NCBI GenBank assembly: GCA_036924285.1
Contig: JAYKYS010000006.1
Location: 29,300,001-29,364,000, forward strand
Origin: Asterella californica
Taxonomy: Eukaryota > Streptophyta > Marchantiopsida > Marchantiales > Aytoniaceae
DNA: 64,000 nucleotides
Reading direction: 5' to 3'
Positions 1 through 12,793 of this stretch are shown here, one piece after another (position 1 is the first letter of the stretch; every line of letters begins with the position of its first letter). Under the pieces are notes generated by a model. It ran no database searches, was not told where the DNA came from, and saw nothing but the letters and a program-made list of their open reading frames with translations. Made by a program: the position numbers and the translations under genes.

Positions 1-500
1 CAGCAGGGGCGTTCTTCAACCCAAATGATAAGAACCGTCACTCATACAAACAATCCTTGTCGTGAAAGTCAATTCTCCGAAATGCTGTCTTGGACTTATC
101 TTCTTCTCTCAGTGGCAACTGATGATACCCCGCTCGAAGATCTAAAGTATTGAAGACCTTCACATGTCCCACTGCATCAAAGATCTCCTCAGGTGTCAGC
201 ATGGCATACTTATCGGACTTTGTCTACTGATTGATAAGACGGTAGTCTCCACACATCCGTCTATCAGTGTAGTTGTCATACATATCTTTCTTTGCTGGCA
301 TAACTGTGGCAGATGCATACTCTCCATGCGACGTCTCCACCAACTCAACCTCCAACAAGTCTTGAGTCTTACTCTAGATCAAGGCTCTCTCCATGTCATT
401 ATATCTGTAAGAACGTTGAAAGATTGATGTGTCATTAGTCAAGTCGATCCTTATACCTGGTCCCTTCAAGGTACCCAAATCCTTCATACTGAAGACAAAA
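1..500 (-). pseudogene. Ty3/gypsy reverse transcriptase remnant, cut by the window edge
   Basis: Read on the minus strand, this stretch encodes the fingers and palm of a gypsy-type reverse transcriptase. Motifs visible in order are CGDYRLINQ, then LDLRAGYHQLPL (which holds the first catalytic Asp), then FGLKNAPA at the very left edge. The YxDD box would lie just outside the window. Stop codons fall right after the INQ motif and after CLYE, so this copy is dead. It is probably the pol part of the old element whose gag lies at 3481-5159 on the same strand. Its sequence is clearly different from the RT of elements B and C, so it belongs to another gypsy lineage. Confidence 0.75.
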
Positions 501-1430
501 CAATTCTTGTAGCTCTTCAGGAATCTTTGAACTCTTCGTCTCTCCTCTCAAGCTTGGGTCCAATCTCTGACTCCCAAGTATCCTCTGTCACCATGCTCGA
601 GATAGAAGACGAAGTCATTGACTGCTATCTTGCAGCTTCTGGAGCAGTTTCCTTCTGCTCACCATCAACAACCTCCACCGCCACTGTGTGAAAAACTTCT
701 ACAGTCCTAGCTGCAAGCTCCACACTCTCTCTTATGACATCCCATGATGTCCAAGGATGACGATTCGACACGTCTCGTCCTCAGTCTTTGCCTCCACCGA
801 CTCGATAGACAAAGAGCTCAGAAGTGTCCGAGCAGTAATGCCCGTCGATCGCATCCGACGTTGCTCAGCCAATCCAAGACTAACAATCCATGTCAAGCAA
901 ATCAAGTCCATTGCTCAATCCAATATTTGACGACATGAAGTCTCCGACGCCGAAGCTATTGTCGTCGTATCAATAGTGAAACCCATCGCTCGTTCTCTCT
1001 TATCGGCATTGAGCTCCACCAACTGCCGTAACTGAGCATCTCACACAAGTCCAGGTCCTCCATCTCTATAAGCATGTGACGCTGGAAAGCTCACCAAAGT
1101 GGGTAACGCTATCATGGACCGTCTCACTAGGTTCATCACTGCATGGATGATCTGTCGACGACTCTCACTACTTGAGATCATCGTCCTGCATCCAAGATGC
1201 GATCAACTGTAAGGTGTTTTGGTCGTCTCACTACATCGTGTGCGCGCTTGAGCACCTACTTCGATAACAAGTTCGTCCACCACAATCGTGGACGATGTGG
1301 ACGAGATCTCACTCTCGCTACATCTAACAACACTGCAGGTCCGACCCAGAACCGCACCTGGTTTTCACGCACCTACCGCCTTGTTGCGCCAGCGGAAGTC
1401 CTTGCTCAGTAGGTCACGAAATTTACACCG
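501..1430 (-). other. decayed retroelement interior
   Basis: No open reading frame of useful length is found on either strand. By position, this minus-strand sequence lies just upstream of the RT remnant. Close to 500 a readable stretch resembles the start of a gypsy RT (FKD.LKSYKN followed by DLGT), but I cannot place a protease domain. I treat it as degraded pol of the outer element. Confidence 0.4.
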
Positions 1431-2510
1431 CTAACCTGCAAACACAATCACAAGTTAGCGTCCATGCACCACTAATCTTATCTCAGTTTGGTCCGGACCG
1501 GAGCCGGATCGTCTCCCTATTCATCAAGCTCAGTATTCCTTAAGTCCCGACCTAGACCCGCCTAGGTCGGTCCCAAACATGAGCAAGTCACAAGATGACT
1601 TGGGGCGAACTTCCCATAAAGTCCAGGGTCCTAAACGATGCCTCCAACACATCTAGGGCCCAACCGTCCGTGATGTCTGTTTGGGTCTAGGTTCCCAAAC
1701 GGTGGTCTAACCCGCCGACTCGTTCCCTAGTCTTGCCTCAGCCTTTACATCGTTCCTAAGTCCAGACGTCCAAGTCTGAACCGGAATATGTCTTGGAACC
1801 GGCCCAGTCATCACCTCATGTCCTCAGAGTCCGTCTGTCGAACCTTGGGGTCGGGTGACTCGTCCTGGCCCACCCAGGCATCGAGCCCCCCTCATATATA
1901 CTTATGAGGATCGGCGGTCCCGTCCTCCTCTTTGGTCCCTGAAAATTATACCACCACGCGATCCTGGTTCGGTCATAACTTCCAACTCAGAGGTCAGATA
2001 GAGGAGTGTTATATATCACTAGAAAGCTCTCGATGAGACCTTTCCAATGATACCTCACTCGCCTCGAGATCTTACGTGGAGCTCCGTCCACGACCTAAAC
2101 GTCCTTGGAGCTCCAACACTTAGCCATTTTTCGAAAACCTGTGGTCCAGACCCAGACTAGAACCCTGTGGTTCAGACCAGCGTCCAAACCACGGTCCGTC
2201 TGCGTCTCGGACCCACGTCTTGATCTCACGTCTCGGATCCACGTCTCAGACCTATGTCTCAGACTTATGTTTCGGTCCGTTTCCAGACTTGCCCCCTTAG
2301 GTCAGCGTTTGTCTGGGGTCGTCTTGGGGTAGGCCCTTAGGTCCTAGCCCAATGTTCCAACCTTGGTTCAGAGAACCACTTAAGGTTCCTCTGATCCCGA
2401 CTTCTCGGCCAAGCCGTTCAGTCCCACTCGCAGCGTTCGCAACCTAACGCAAGTCCATTAGGTTTCGTTGCTCGCGTCTACGCCCGATCTTGAGACTGAG
2501 GGTCGTGACA
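1431..2510 (-). repeat. non-coding LTR-like block inside the old gypsy remnant
   Basis: This block has no coding signal and many short GTCC/GTCT-rich direct repeats, for example a GTCTC(A/G)GA.CCACGTCT motif repeated at 2200-2280. On the minus strand its right end begins TGTCACGACC, a frequent terminus of plant gypsy LTRs. It contains a TATATA-like core at about 1893-1902. It sits between gag and RT remnants, so it may be a solo LTR inserted in the outer element. I could not find a matching second copy or a convincing target duplication; the left boundary is a guess. Confidence 0.3.
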
Positions 2511-2744
2511 CTGGTGCACACTCGTCATCATCTGTGTACGAGCATCACCCAACAAAGGAACGTTCTCCAAGATGTACGCTAGAGAATCCACTTGATGCAT
2601 CTGGAGATGTCGTAAGATCCGTAACATCTCTCAGAACATCCTAGATCGTGGGTCATGTAAACCCTAACCTCTCCTAGCACACGTGTGACCTTGACATGAC
2701 CACTCGACTATCACGAAGTGAATGGTGTCAACAAACGTGAGATC

Positions 2745-3401
2745 CTATGCCTCCAACAGCAAAATATCCGACGGTAATGCTTGCTGGTATCCTCTAACGG
2801 CTGATATGGGTAACAACTCAAGATATCTTTGCATCAAACGTATCACATGAGGCAATGAGATGCGTCTCGTAACCTCATCTCTCTCCACATACAAGTATCG
2901 CTGTACTTGTACGTCTGCCTGCAATATCCCAGCCAAACCTGTGCTGATCTCTCCAAACAGCTCCACCACACATATACCTTCCTCTGGATACTGCCACACA
3001 ATGAGAGTATCCAACGGTGGTAAGATCACAGGGTCGGTAGCAGGAACAACCTTTGGTTCCTCTATTGGTGGTACAAAGATTTCACTCCAAGCCTGCTGCA
3101 CCAACCAATCAGCATACTGCTGCAATTCTCCACTCGAACTCTAGAGTGCAACATCAACGGTTGGGCTCCAGAGTCTAACAAGACTTTCTTATGGTCGATA
3201 CACCTTCTCTGACGGTGCCACCAAATAGAAGATACCACTTCTGTCGTCCAACAACATCACACCTGGTGCCAAACTAGCACGGTCAATCGCCAGCCTAGCT
3301 GATAACTCATCTAACCTGGCAGCCGTCGCTTGCCAAGTACCACTGGTAGCTGTCTTGATCCTCGACTCTATGGACACATCTACCGTCTTTCGCTGAACCA
3401 T
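2745..3401 (-). pseudogene. decayed ORFs downstream of gag in the old gypsy element
   Basis: Two minus-strand open stretches (2745-3125, 126 codons; 3189-3401, 70 codons) lie directly downstream of the gag remnant. The first has an acidic, proline-rich middle and a VRGYQQALPSD stretch near its end. Neither shows a protease D(T/S)G box or another motif I recognise. Their orientation and position suggest the gag-to-protease part of the same degraded element, but that is inference from context only. Confidence 0.35.
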
Positions 3402-3480
3402 CTAAAACACTAGAGGTAACAACATCCTTGCTCTCACTGAGCGTGACCGTCAACTGGAGCCAAGCTGACTCCCAATGCTC

Positions 3481-5159
3481 TCATATCCGTGGCTGAAAAT
3501 AGTGAGGCTCGCAAAACTGCTGTAGCCGTCCCAACATCAGATTCGACAGCGCATCCACAAACGTCGAGGGTTGACTTACATCACCCTCATTCCTCGATGT
3601 CGATGTGTCCAACTCCACTGCATCATCGGTAGGTCGTTTAGGAACCATAGACGTGGTCCTCAACGCCTCCGATAACGTGAAAGATTGAGGAAGTCTGGCC
3701 TGTCTACCAGCCTCTCCGCGTTGTGGATCGAACTCCACCGACGCACCTCGTGGCTCAGAGACACGTACTGCATCTCGAGTCACTGCGAAGATGTCTCAAT
3801 CTGCATCACATCAGCCATGAAGTTGAAGTCACCTCCTTCTCCTCCATAAGACGTGGAAACCTCTGTTCCACCAGATCTCCGCTGAGCCATAGTCATACTA
3901 GCTATCCTCTGCTCCAACTGCTCAATTCGAGCAGCCATATATGCTTCTGACGTCGTAGCAGACGATGGACCGACCGGTCCTCTCCCAGGTGCAGGACCTC
4001 CAGCTCGACCACCACGGTCTTTCTGAGCTCCTCCGCCTCGTCCACGATCAACCTTCCCTTGTCGTAGCTCGGGATGGAGATCAAAACAAGGGCCACTACT
4101 GTGACCAGGTCGTCCGCAATGTTCACATTGTCTATCCCGCTTGAGGCGTCTCTGACGTCTCATAACCACCTCTCTTTTGTGGACAGTCCTTCTGCTGATG
4201 AGGACCATCACACGTCCAGCAAGGACCCACTTGCTGCTGACTAGAGAAGGACGGCATGGGCTTCTGCCCACCAGATCCTCAAACACCTCCTTGGGATCGT
4301 GACTGCTCCGCACGATCCTTACCACCACCATCACCACGCTGTTGCGTAGCCTGTGATCCTCAAGAAGAGGTGGTCGCTCCATGTGGTGTCTCTTGGTTGA
4401 ACCCAGCAACCACCACCCTCTCCTCCACCATGTTGAGCTCAATCCGCTCAGCCAAACCAAAGACAACCGCTAACGTCGGAGCAGTGTCTCTAAGGAGAGT
4501 GACATCTCTGACTCTCTTACGCAGCTCCCGATCTAGTATCTCATACAAGAACTAGACTGTCTGTGCTTCCGGCACCCCTTGGGTAACGCTGATCAACTGC
4601 CTCATGCGAGTAAACGCATCGCGTAGGTTCTCTCCAGTCTTCCGCTGGAACTACTGCAGACTCCTCAACTTGTCGGTCCGCACACCTTGATAGTTCTTCC
4701 TCAAACACTGGAAGAACTGAACCACAGGGTTAAACCTTGGTGGTATCTCGCTCACACTACCACCTGCTCCACTACTAGTGGACGCACCGCCGGTAGTAGA
4801 TACTCCGCCACCTGTGGATGTATCACTACTACGCCTCCTGAAACTGCGCCAGTAGTGATAAAAACGTAGTTGAGAGACGAATGTTGTCTCCACAACTCAA
4901 TCTCCACACTGTAGTCTCACTGAAACTCATGATAATCGTCCATCGACGGTCCCTCCAAGTGTTGGAACAAACTCTTTCACGTCATGAAGGGTGTAAACAG
5001 CTGTGAGTTCTGCATCTGCTGCAGATCGCACCAACTGTCAAACTCCTGGATGAAGTCATCCAGCTCGATGATATCCACTATACCCGAGTACCTTCGTGGC
5101 CACATAGATCTCGTCCATGTCTCACAACAACGGTGTGGTGACACTCGATGCACCATCAA
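3481..5159 (-). pseudogene. gypsy gag polyprotein, degenerate
   Basis: Minus-strand open stretches at 4977-5159, 4651-4893, 4360-4548, 3780-4466 and 3481-3783 read as one gag protein broken by stops and frameshifts. The capsid part (4360-4893) carries VPEAQ, then a stop, then FLYEILDRELRKRVRD and GLAERIELNMVEE, typical of plant gypsy capsids. A single zinc knuckle near 4100-4140 reads CEHCGRPGHSSGPC (CX2CX3GHX4C). A Gly/Arg-rich tail follows. At least two in-frame stops interrupt the capsid, so no full gag can be made. Element B is inserted just upstream of its 5' end. Confidence 0.75.
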
Positions 5160-5241
5160 AAAATGCGTTATCTACGTCTGACTCGTCCTCTGGACAATCG
5201 ACGATAATGGTGTAGATAGTCGGTATCTCATCCCACTCCGT

Positions 5242-7323
5242 TGTCGAATTGAGAGTCTTTCTTGAGGAGGGCGGACCTCATGACTGTGACCGATTAGAGA
5301 AAAACGACCAGAAAGAAAAATAGGTTGCTGCCGACGATGAAATCTCAAACCACAGCCTCTTGTGCCCACCAAAACAAGCACTCCAACACACCTTAGGTAC
5401 ACAGATAGGTCTCTCAAGATCCAAATAACTTTCTTTCAGTGTCGCTACATCATCAATCTCTTCAACTGTAAAGAAAATCTCTCTCTCTTCCTCTCCTGCG
5501 TGCCTTTCTCTCCCGTCAACCAGTTCTCAACCAAAAGTCTACCAAGTACGTCTCAATCCGAACCTAATAGTGAAATTCGGACCCCTGAATCTTATTCCTC
5601 TCTTTGCCCCAATTGAAACTCTCAGAAATTTGATCCAGCGTCGATCAAAAGTCCTCTGTAGATTTTCAAACAATCTCTCTCAATAAAATTACCTCCTGAG
5701 AGTAATTTCTCCTCAGAACAGTTTATTAGACAACGTCCAAGCTTAAACCTCCTGCCCCTCTCCCTACGATGATCTCCCAATTCAATCAGTCAGCAATTTG
5801 ATCTTTCCCCAGCCTCCTAGCTTCTCTTGCATGTCCTCAACCCCCAATCCTTGATCCTCCTCCTTCCGCTTCAGCTCTCTCAGAAAAATCCTTTTCAAAA
5901 AAAAACTGTCCCCGATCCCAAGCCACCGCATGTATTTAACCTAAAAGTTAAGGCCCCCAGCTTAAGCTGCCCCCTACTGTCCTTATAAGCTCAGTCACTT
6001 TTCAGAAGCAGGGCCCTAGCTAGGCTGCCCCCCCTCCTGTCCTTATGCGTACAGAGTTCCGCTTCCGCTCTCTAAGAAACATTTCTCAGAAAAATGTCCG
6101 CTTCCGCTGTAAGCTTTCGCTGTAATCTCCCGCTTCAAGCTTCCGCGGTAATCTTCCGCTTCCGCTCTGTAAGAAACATTTCTCAGAAAAATGTCCGCTT
6201 CCGCTTCAAGCTTCCGTTTCCGCTGTAATCTGCCGCTTCAAGCTTCCACGGTAATCTTCCGCTCCCGCTCTCTAAAAAACATTTCTCAGAAAAATGTCCT
6301 CTTCCGCTGTAATCTTCCGCTTCAAGCTTCCGCCTCCGCTGTAAGCTTCCGCTGTAATCTTCCGCTTCCGCTCTCTAAAAAACATTTCTCAGAAAAATGT
6401 CCATTTCCACTTCAGTTTTAAGGCCTCAGCTCAACTGCTCCCCTGATGTCCTTATGCGTACATAATAATCAGCAAAAGTTTCCCGTGCCCTCGATGCCAT
6501 CTTGATGCCACCTTGAATATACTACAAGCCATCCAATGTAAGCCGAAGCCCCAACACTTATGAGGTTGCCCCACAGGGCTTACAGCTCCCCAATATGCGC
6601 ACCAGGTATCTCCCATAGTATATTCAGGATGGCATGCGGAGACTTAGGTCAGGAAGCCCACGATTAAAAGAGATACCGGTCTCCCGCCCCTAGATATGCA
6701 GGACGTGGCTGCATATCCAACATAGACTCCCTTCCAGGAGGCCAACATGCCGGAATAGGAACCAGAGGTCGGGGGGATTGATCCTGAGACCACTTCTCTC
6801 CTAGCAGGCGCCCTATCACTGGGATGACCCTTGGTTCCGTTCAAGAAGGTAAAAACTTTTGTACATATGTTTTCCTGAAGAAATTTTCCTGTAAAGTCTT
6901 TACTAGCCTTTCCTACGCTAACTTCTCTATACAACTCTGTTTTTAATGAACAAGGAGCCAAAACTATAGTATTTGTGAACACCTACACGCTCACGCTATC
7001 AGATTCTGAGTTCCAGTCACGAGCTAGAATCGACGGATTTCCCTCTTTCACATATTTCTCAGTCTAAAACCCGTGCTAACTATTACTTAAAATACTTTCT
7101 GTCAAGACTGGAAGCACGAAGTCGCTCTCCTCGTCGAGCTCTGCATTCTGATGCTTTTCTCAGGGTGATATTTCAGTCTAAGCTAGGGGGCAGCTTGCCA
7201 AGCATAGCCCCAGCTTAGCTCCTGCATAGCTTGTTAAGCTACAAGGCAGCTTCCTTTACACAATATAGAAAAAAAATCTCCATGCAATACTTTTCATTGT
7301 ACAGACCTACGTACAATACAACA
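5242..7323 (-). repeat. 3' LTR of element B
   Basis: Long terminal repeat, 2082 bp, start TGTCGA and end ACA in plus orientation, matching 13632-15674. It lies next to the polypurine tract, so it is the 3' LTR of the minus-strand element. Short open frames inside it are repeated in the other LTR and are not genes. Confidence 0.9.
6055..6410. repeat. TTCCGC-rich minisatellite with repeated hairpin, in LTR
   Basis: Imperfect tandem units of roughly 80-105 bp combine TTCCGCTTCCGC and GTAAGCTTCCGC runs with a conserved block ACATTTCTCAGAAAAATGT. This block is itself an imperfect inverted repeat. Four blocks occur here, at about 6078, 6176, 6279 and 6381. The equivalent region of the other LTR (14450-14760) also has four, with different spacing. 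Confidence 0.8.
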
Positions 7324-7338
7324 TTCACCCCTCCAAAC
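7324..7338 (-). other. polypurine tract of element B
   Basis: On the minus strand the bases just before the 3' LTR read GTTTGGAGGGGTGAA. A near-identical purine run sits at the same place in element C, which supports it as the plus-strand primer for reverse transcription. Confidence 0.75.
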
Positions 7339-7367
7339 CTGCACATCCTCTGGTATGTGCCAATCCG

Positions 7368-7754
7368 TCACTGATCCTCGTGGTCCTCCAAATCATCTTC
7401 GCTCCCCTCGATCGCCTCAGAAAAGTCTTCATTTGCTCTTGTCTGCTCTGAACTTAAGAACTCAACTAGCTCCACAGTCTCCCCTCTCTTTTTGAATAGC
7501 TTCACTCGTTTCTCAGCAACGGGAAGCCTTAAAGGCGTGCCATCTAGCTCTTGCAAGGAATAAGTAGCATTTTGATGTACATCTGAGACAAGGTAAGGGC
7601 CAAACCACCTTCTCGGAAACTTTCGAACTGTAGAGTGTTGGTTCTCCAATGTGCTGTCGTATACCAACACCCAGTCCTCAACTTGTATCGGTTTTGGTCG
7701 TAGTCTATGAGTCTTATCAAACCTCTCCTTGTTACCAAGTCGAGCCGCCTTCAA
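7368..7754 (-). pseudogene. element B integrase C-terminus (GPY/F domain)
   Basis: This minus-strand stretch of 128 codons encodes the C-terminal part of the gypsy integrase. It contains NKERFDKTHRLR, then RRWFGPY (the GPY/F module) and an LPVAEKRVKLF stretch, ending in an acidic tail. It aligns residue by residue with positions ~1050-1180 of the intact pol of element C. It is out of frame with the integrase core at 7902-8690, so a frameshift near 7750-7900 separates them. Confidence 0.85.
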
Positions 7755-7901
7755 CCGTCGCTGCGCTTCAGCGAGATCCTCCTCTCTACATTCTAGCTGT
7801 CGGATTCATAGTGAGAGAAGTTGCACACGGTCCACGTTTTCTTCCCATGGTAAGGTAGCCCAGGTAGGAAAGTCTTCTTCGGCTGGCATCATCGATTTCT
7901 G

Positions 7902-8690
7902 TCATAACATTAACTCAACAGGCATGTACCCTGTAGTAGAACAATGAGTTGTTCTATCTGCCCATAAAGCAAAAAGGAGTAACCTAGGCCACTCTCTATG
8001 CTTACCATCACACGCTTTCACCAAAGCCTGAACTATTGATGGATGTCCTCGTTCGCTCTTGCCAATCCCCTCTGGATTCATCGCAGTAGTAAGCTTGAGC
8101 TTCACACCATATCGAGCAAAAAACTCTTTCGGTTCCGTATCACATAGTTCTCCCCTATCTGTCCGTAGCCTTCCTACAGACCCATATCTACAAATAATAT
8201 CTTCAAGAACAAACTTACATATCCCCTCTGTGATCTTCGTCCTCAAAGCTCGTCCTTCTACAAAGTTGGAGAGATCCTCACGAGCCAGAACCAAATATCG
8301 CATGCGCCATAACCCCAGAGGCATTACCACCAAGTCGAGAACCCACTGGAAGTGAATACAAGACGGATAAGTTGGCACGAGACCGTCTCTATACCGCATC
8401 TTTGAGTAGAACTGGCAATGCAAGCAGGAACTGACGTAGTTCACTACATCCTGATACAGATCTTTCCACCAGTACCTTCCCTTCAACTTGACGTAGGTAG
8501 TCCAAATCCCTCGATGTCCGGCCCACAAAGTATCATGAAACTCCTTCATTAGTTGCTGCTTAGTCTGCAGATCGTCCACTACTCGTATGAACATCCCATC
8601 TCTCCTTTGTGGCCGTTTCCAAAGACACCCATCATGCGAAGATAGTTGTAAGCTTGTTTCCTTATCTCTCTGAACTCTACTTTGCTCCAT
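7902..8690 (-). pseudogene. element B integrase core and zinc-binding domain
   Basis: The frame encodes the integrase H2C2 zinc finger (FHDTLWAGHRG, then CLHCQF) and the catalytic core. The three acidic residues appear in WVLDLVVMP, LRTDRGEL and GKSERGH. It follows the RNase H/linker region after a frameshift and ends before the GPY/F module. The motifs look intact, but the gene cannot be read through. Confidence 0.85.
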
Positions 8691-8896
8691 CTCTCTTGCC
8701 TCTCCAACAAGCTCAGATAATACCCTATGTCACGAAGTCTATCTGTGTAAAGCTCCTCTCTAAACATCAATGGTTCCAAGTTTGTAACCCGTCGATTAAC
8801 CTGACACTGAGCATCCTTTCTCTCTTCTTCCTCAGCTTCTGAAATCATGACATCCTCGTCTACAAATCGAGCCCTTGACAACATATCTACGACCAT
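8579..8896 (-). pseudogene. element B RNase H end and linker, frameshifted
   Basis: The start of this frame (VVDMLSRARF) is the end of RNase H. It matches the MADMLSRARY stretch of element C but is in a different frame from the RT ORF ending at 8832. The acidic linker and YLSLLERQERW stretch that follow match the RNase H-integrase linker of C. Confidence 0.8.
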
Positions 8897-10412
8897 ATTC
8901 TCTTTCCCTTTTTATATGCTTCAGCTCTGGATTCAAGCTTCTAATATAGGCAATCCAACGTAACATTGCTATGTCTGGTGTGGTACAGTTGGATATCATG
9001 CCTAGTAGAGGTAGACAATCCGTTTCTAAGACTACATGAGCACCAATCAGAAACTCACGGTCTGTCTTCATCGCCGTCACCGCCCTCCACAACTCACATT
9101 TCACTTGAGGATAATCTCGTTGTCTGTCTGTCAAGATCCTAGCTCCAAACCTAGAGGTAAGCCGCTTACCATCCGCATCATCTTGACCTATTGTCCAGCC
9201 AATCGCCTTTGGACTAGTATCTACTGTGACAGTGACAGGTCTCCTACACCCGTAGTCTACTCTTCTAAGAACAGGTGGAGACTGTAGAGCCTCCTTCAGC
9301 CTATTCATAGCTTCTCGATGGATTGAGGTCCATACAAACCTCTTACCCTTCCTCAATAATGCATACAAAGGCTCAGCAACATGAGCATAATGAGGAATGG
9401 ATAAACGATAAAATACACAAGCACCTAGAAAGCGTCGAACCTCCGTGATATTTTTACAGTCTGCCATCCTAGCTATAGCTTCAACCTTCTCGAGGTTTGG
9501 TCGCCTTCCAAAAGCACCACACAGATGTCCAACCACTAAAATCTCAGACACACCAAACTTGGACTTAGCTCCTGACAGGGTGAGATGCACCTCCTCTAGT
9601 CGAGTCAAGATACGTTCTACATCCCTGATATGATCTGCAACAAACCTCCTACATCCATTCGCAAGTACTGATCCATCCTTATCTTCAACCGCGCAACCTT
9701 TTATAGGAATATCATCTAGAAACGGAATGGTAACATCAGACACAAACTCCCTTAGTACCTTATGCACCGCATTCTGCATATGAGCCATCGAGTTTGTCGC
9801 TCCTTGTGGAAGAGTACACATCCGCATCAACCCCAGGGGCGTACGCATAGTAGTTAAATCTCTACTCTCCACAGCCAGCTGGAACTGATCATAACCAGAA
9901 TATAGATCTCTTATCGAATAAATAGCTCTCCCTGCAAATGCCTCTGCTACCTCTTCAATCACAGGACCCGTCCCAACGTTACGAATTGTTACGTTATTTG
10001 CAGGCTGTAGGTCTTGAATAAAATGCAAAGCTCCTGACTTCTTGGGTACAGTGAACCACCTGCTAGAATATGGCCCCATAGAGGGCTCAAGTATCCCCAT
10101 CTGTACCTTCTCTTTCAACAACTCGATGAGCTTAGGCAACAAAGCACGAGGAACTGGGATCGGTTTCAGGTCCCAAGGCACATGAGGGATTGTGAATATT
10201 ATCATAGGCGCTATAACCTTTGGGTCCACACAACCTATCTCTTCTGCTGAAAAAGAGAATGCTTTACCATGCTTCACTATCATCTGTTCAAACACTGTCT
10301 TCTCGACCTCAGTCAAGAAATCACCCCCTCCTATCTGGAGCTCCTTCAATGTCTCCTTAGTAAACTGGTGCCCTATTCGTCTATGATCACGCAATATAGA
10401 CTCAGCCCCCAC
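8832..10412 (-). pseudogene. element B reverse transcriptase-RNase H
   Basis: An open stretch of 526 codons encodes reverse transcriptase and most of RNase H. RT landmarks are PYSSRWFTVPKKSGAL, YSIRDLYSGYDQFQL, LPQGATN and the catalytic box PFLDDIPIKG, where the usual YxDD is FLDD. RNase H shows VTVDTSP, CELW and LETDCLPLL. The frame runs off the conserved sequence at its C-terminus (KREREYGRR), where the match jumps to another frame. Compared with C it also lacks an open N-terminal extension of about 165 residues. It is the best-preserved part of B. Confidence 0.9.
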
Positions 10413-10966
10413 TAACTGTACTTGCTACTGGGAGTTAGCAGGCAGTTGAGTTGCTACCGGTCTTACCTTTCTCAGTACAGATTTCTACTTCGCATGGACA
10501 TCTGCTTCCTGAGGGAGTGTACATCAACAACTTGCTTCTCTCCCCTCATTGTTCTGCATCGGATGAGGAAAGAACTGCACGTATGTAGCAATCTCCTCAT
10601 ATATGCGTCAAGAGTGGATAGGGATCACCGTCACACTATTTTTCCCTTCCACCAATCCACTCACATTATCTAACCAACCGACAACTGACTGTACAGACAT
10701 AAACTCTTCAAACAAACCAGAAACCACTTCGTCTTCAGGTAGAACTCCTACACGCCACAACTCTGATACCTGTTTCACCATCCATCTTTTTGTATTTTTC
10801 CCCATATCTTCAACTCTTGTAAATCGACTCCACCCATCTGCCTCAAACATCAGCAATCCAGACTGCCAACTCTGTACACCACACTTGTCTTCAGAACTTT
10901 GTACATGTCTCGCTTCCAGTTCTGACGGGACCTCAACAGTAGGTTCTACACCCTTGTCTTCCCGCT

Positions 10967-11380
10967 CTACAGGAGTGGACTGCGAAAACCCTTACATCTC
11001 TTCGTCTGAGAATCTTTAAGGGTTTGTCGGTTCTGCTCATGTCTTGAACGAACCGTCAAAAACTGTACTGAGTATTTGTCATCAGGACTCCGAACTCTGG
11101 CATAATGAGACCCATCGTTCATCATCTTTGTCTCCATTCGAACAGCGGTGATGTATGGTTGGCCCAGTATGACAGGATAAGAGGCAGACGATTGTACAAA
11201 GAAATGCTGATCAACCTCTACATCTCCAATCCTTACACGCATATTGGTACAGGCTCCGTATAACTCACCCTTTTGGTTATTTGTAGCTCGAAGCACCCAA
11301 CCATGATTCCTTTCGATTGACCACTGTCCCTTTTCATACACCTCCTTGGAAATGATGTTGATCTCCGACCCGTGATCCAC
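10967..11380 (-). pseudogene. element B aspartic protease region
   Basis: This minus-strand frame begins at the protease active-site motif DHGSEINI and continues with GWVLRATNNQKGELYGAC and YPVILGQPYITA. All three match the C-terminal protease of element C's gag-pro. It is disconnected from gag by a frameshift at about 11380-11420. The active site has DHG instead of the common DTG or DSG, as in C. Confidence 0.8.
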
Positions 11381-11413
11381 AAGTGCAGGTACTGACTCAG
11401 AAAGTCCCCCAAG

Positions 11414-12793
11414 TCAAACCTGCGTCTCAATTGTCGCTCTTGCCCAGTGCTTTTCTTTGAAATCGCTGTCCGTGCTTGACCTATCCTCCTCAAACTCTTC
11501 ATCTTCGTTCTCAATAACAGCTGGACCAGCAACCCATACCTCATACTTATCATCTCTGAACTGATCAACATCAATAGCATCTACTGCTCCAACCGTCTGA
11601 CTACTTACTTGTTCAGTCAATACTTGTCTCTTTCTCTTCATGATGTCTATTATCAACTCGTGAAATCGCGAAGAGAGAAATTCTCTCTTCGCGATACCCA
11701 ATACCTCACGAAGAGTAAACTCAACTCTAGCATCCAAAATGCGTTGCTCTAGAACAGCACGCAAGTCTGTTGTTGTCTCGATGTCTGCCGCTAACTTGTA
11801 AGCTGGAGCTTTCTCTTTTTCTTGTGCTGTAAACCTCTTTCCCCGTACTCTATCTGTAGCAGTAGTTTCTTGTGGCAAATCCTGTACACCTTCCATAGGA
11901 TCTACTGCAGGTGGTGGAGCTGTAGAGGTAGAAGGTATATCCTCTACAGCAAGAAATCTACCAGCTGGTACAGATGGTGATGGTTCCGCTGCTCTTTTCC
12001 TCGTAACCCTCCGACGGTCACTGTCCTCTGGTACCCCTGCATCTAAATCAGAAGCATCCCGTCTTCTTTTGTCTTCCACCATGGCATCCTGTTCACTGCT
12101 CGCTTCTAAAAATGCTCGAATAGAAGTTGCATCCACTGGATCCCTCCATCCAGTAGCTCTCCTAATGCTTTCTGCACCTCTCTTCATCATTTCAACTGAG
12201 ACCTCATTAGCCTGCTCAACCATAGTTGGATTAGCGCGCACTTCAACCTTCCCAGTATACACATCAGCCTCTGCAGAACCCGCAGTCATTGCTGTAGTAT
12301 TCGCGCCAGTAAGTGCTGGAAGAGAACTCCTCATTCCTCCTCTCCCAAAATACGTGTTCAGAGACTGCCCCGTGGCAGTTAAATACAGCCTGTTATTCTG
12401 ATAGTTGACTACGCCCTCTCGCAAGACAACCGCCAAGTCTTGACAGTCCCCTTTCAGATGATCTGGGCTATCGCACCAAATACATCTCTTGGTAAAGGTT
12501 CCTCCTACAGGTCGAGCACCTGGCGCAACTGGTCCTTGGTCTCTCCTCAAGTCTGCCATCTCAACCCTCAAATCTCTCAGCTGTTGAGTGAGCTCTTCTA
12601 TCAAGTTATTCTGATTTCGGTTCTCAACAGGTCGCTGTTGCTGTCTAGGTGCTCTCTGTGCTGGGATAGGTACTGCAGGCGCTTGAGGAACCACTTGGGG
12701 AACCACTATAGGTGCTTGAGGAATCACTATAGGTACCTGAGGTATTGTAGGAGGAGCTACAGGAACCTGAGGAGCTACTCTCTGCTCTGGCAA
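11414..12793 (-). pseudogene. element B gag, nucleocapsid part
   Basis: A 459-codon stretch opens with a Pro/Val/Gln-rich low-complexity region (about residues 1-45). A zinc knuckle follows, CIWCDSPDHLKGDC (CX2CX4HX4C), near residue 102. The rest aligns with the middle of element C gag, including LRGAEAIRRITGW-like and RILDARVEFTLREVLG segments. It is separated from the N-terminal gag frame by a frameshift near 12785. Confidence 0.85.

Noticed and set aside
5172..5417. An 81-codon frame (MRDLSVYLRCVGVLV...) also present at 13592-13807
   Set aside because: It lies in the element B LTR start and is repeated only because the LTR is repeated.
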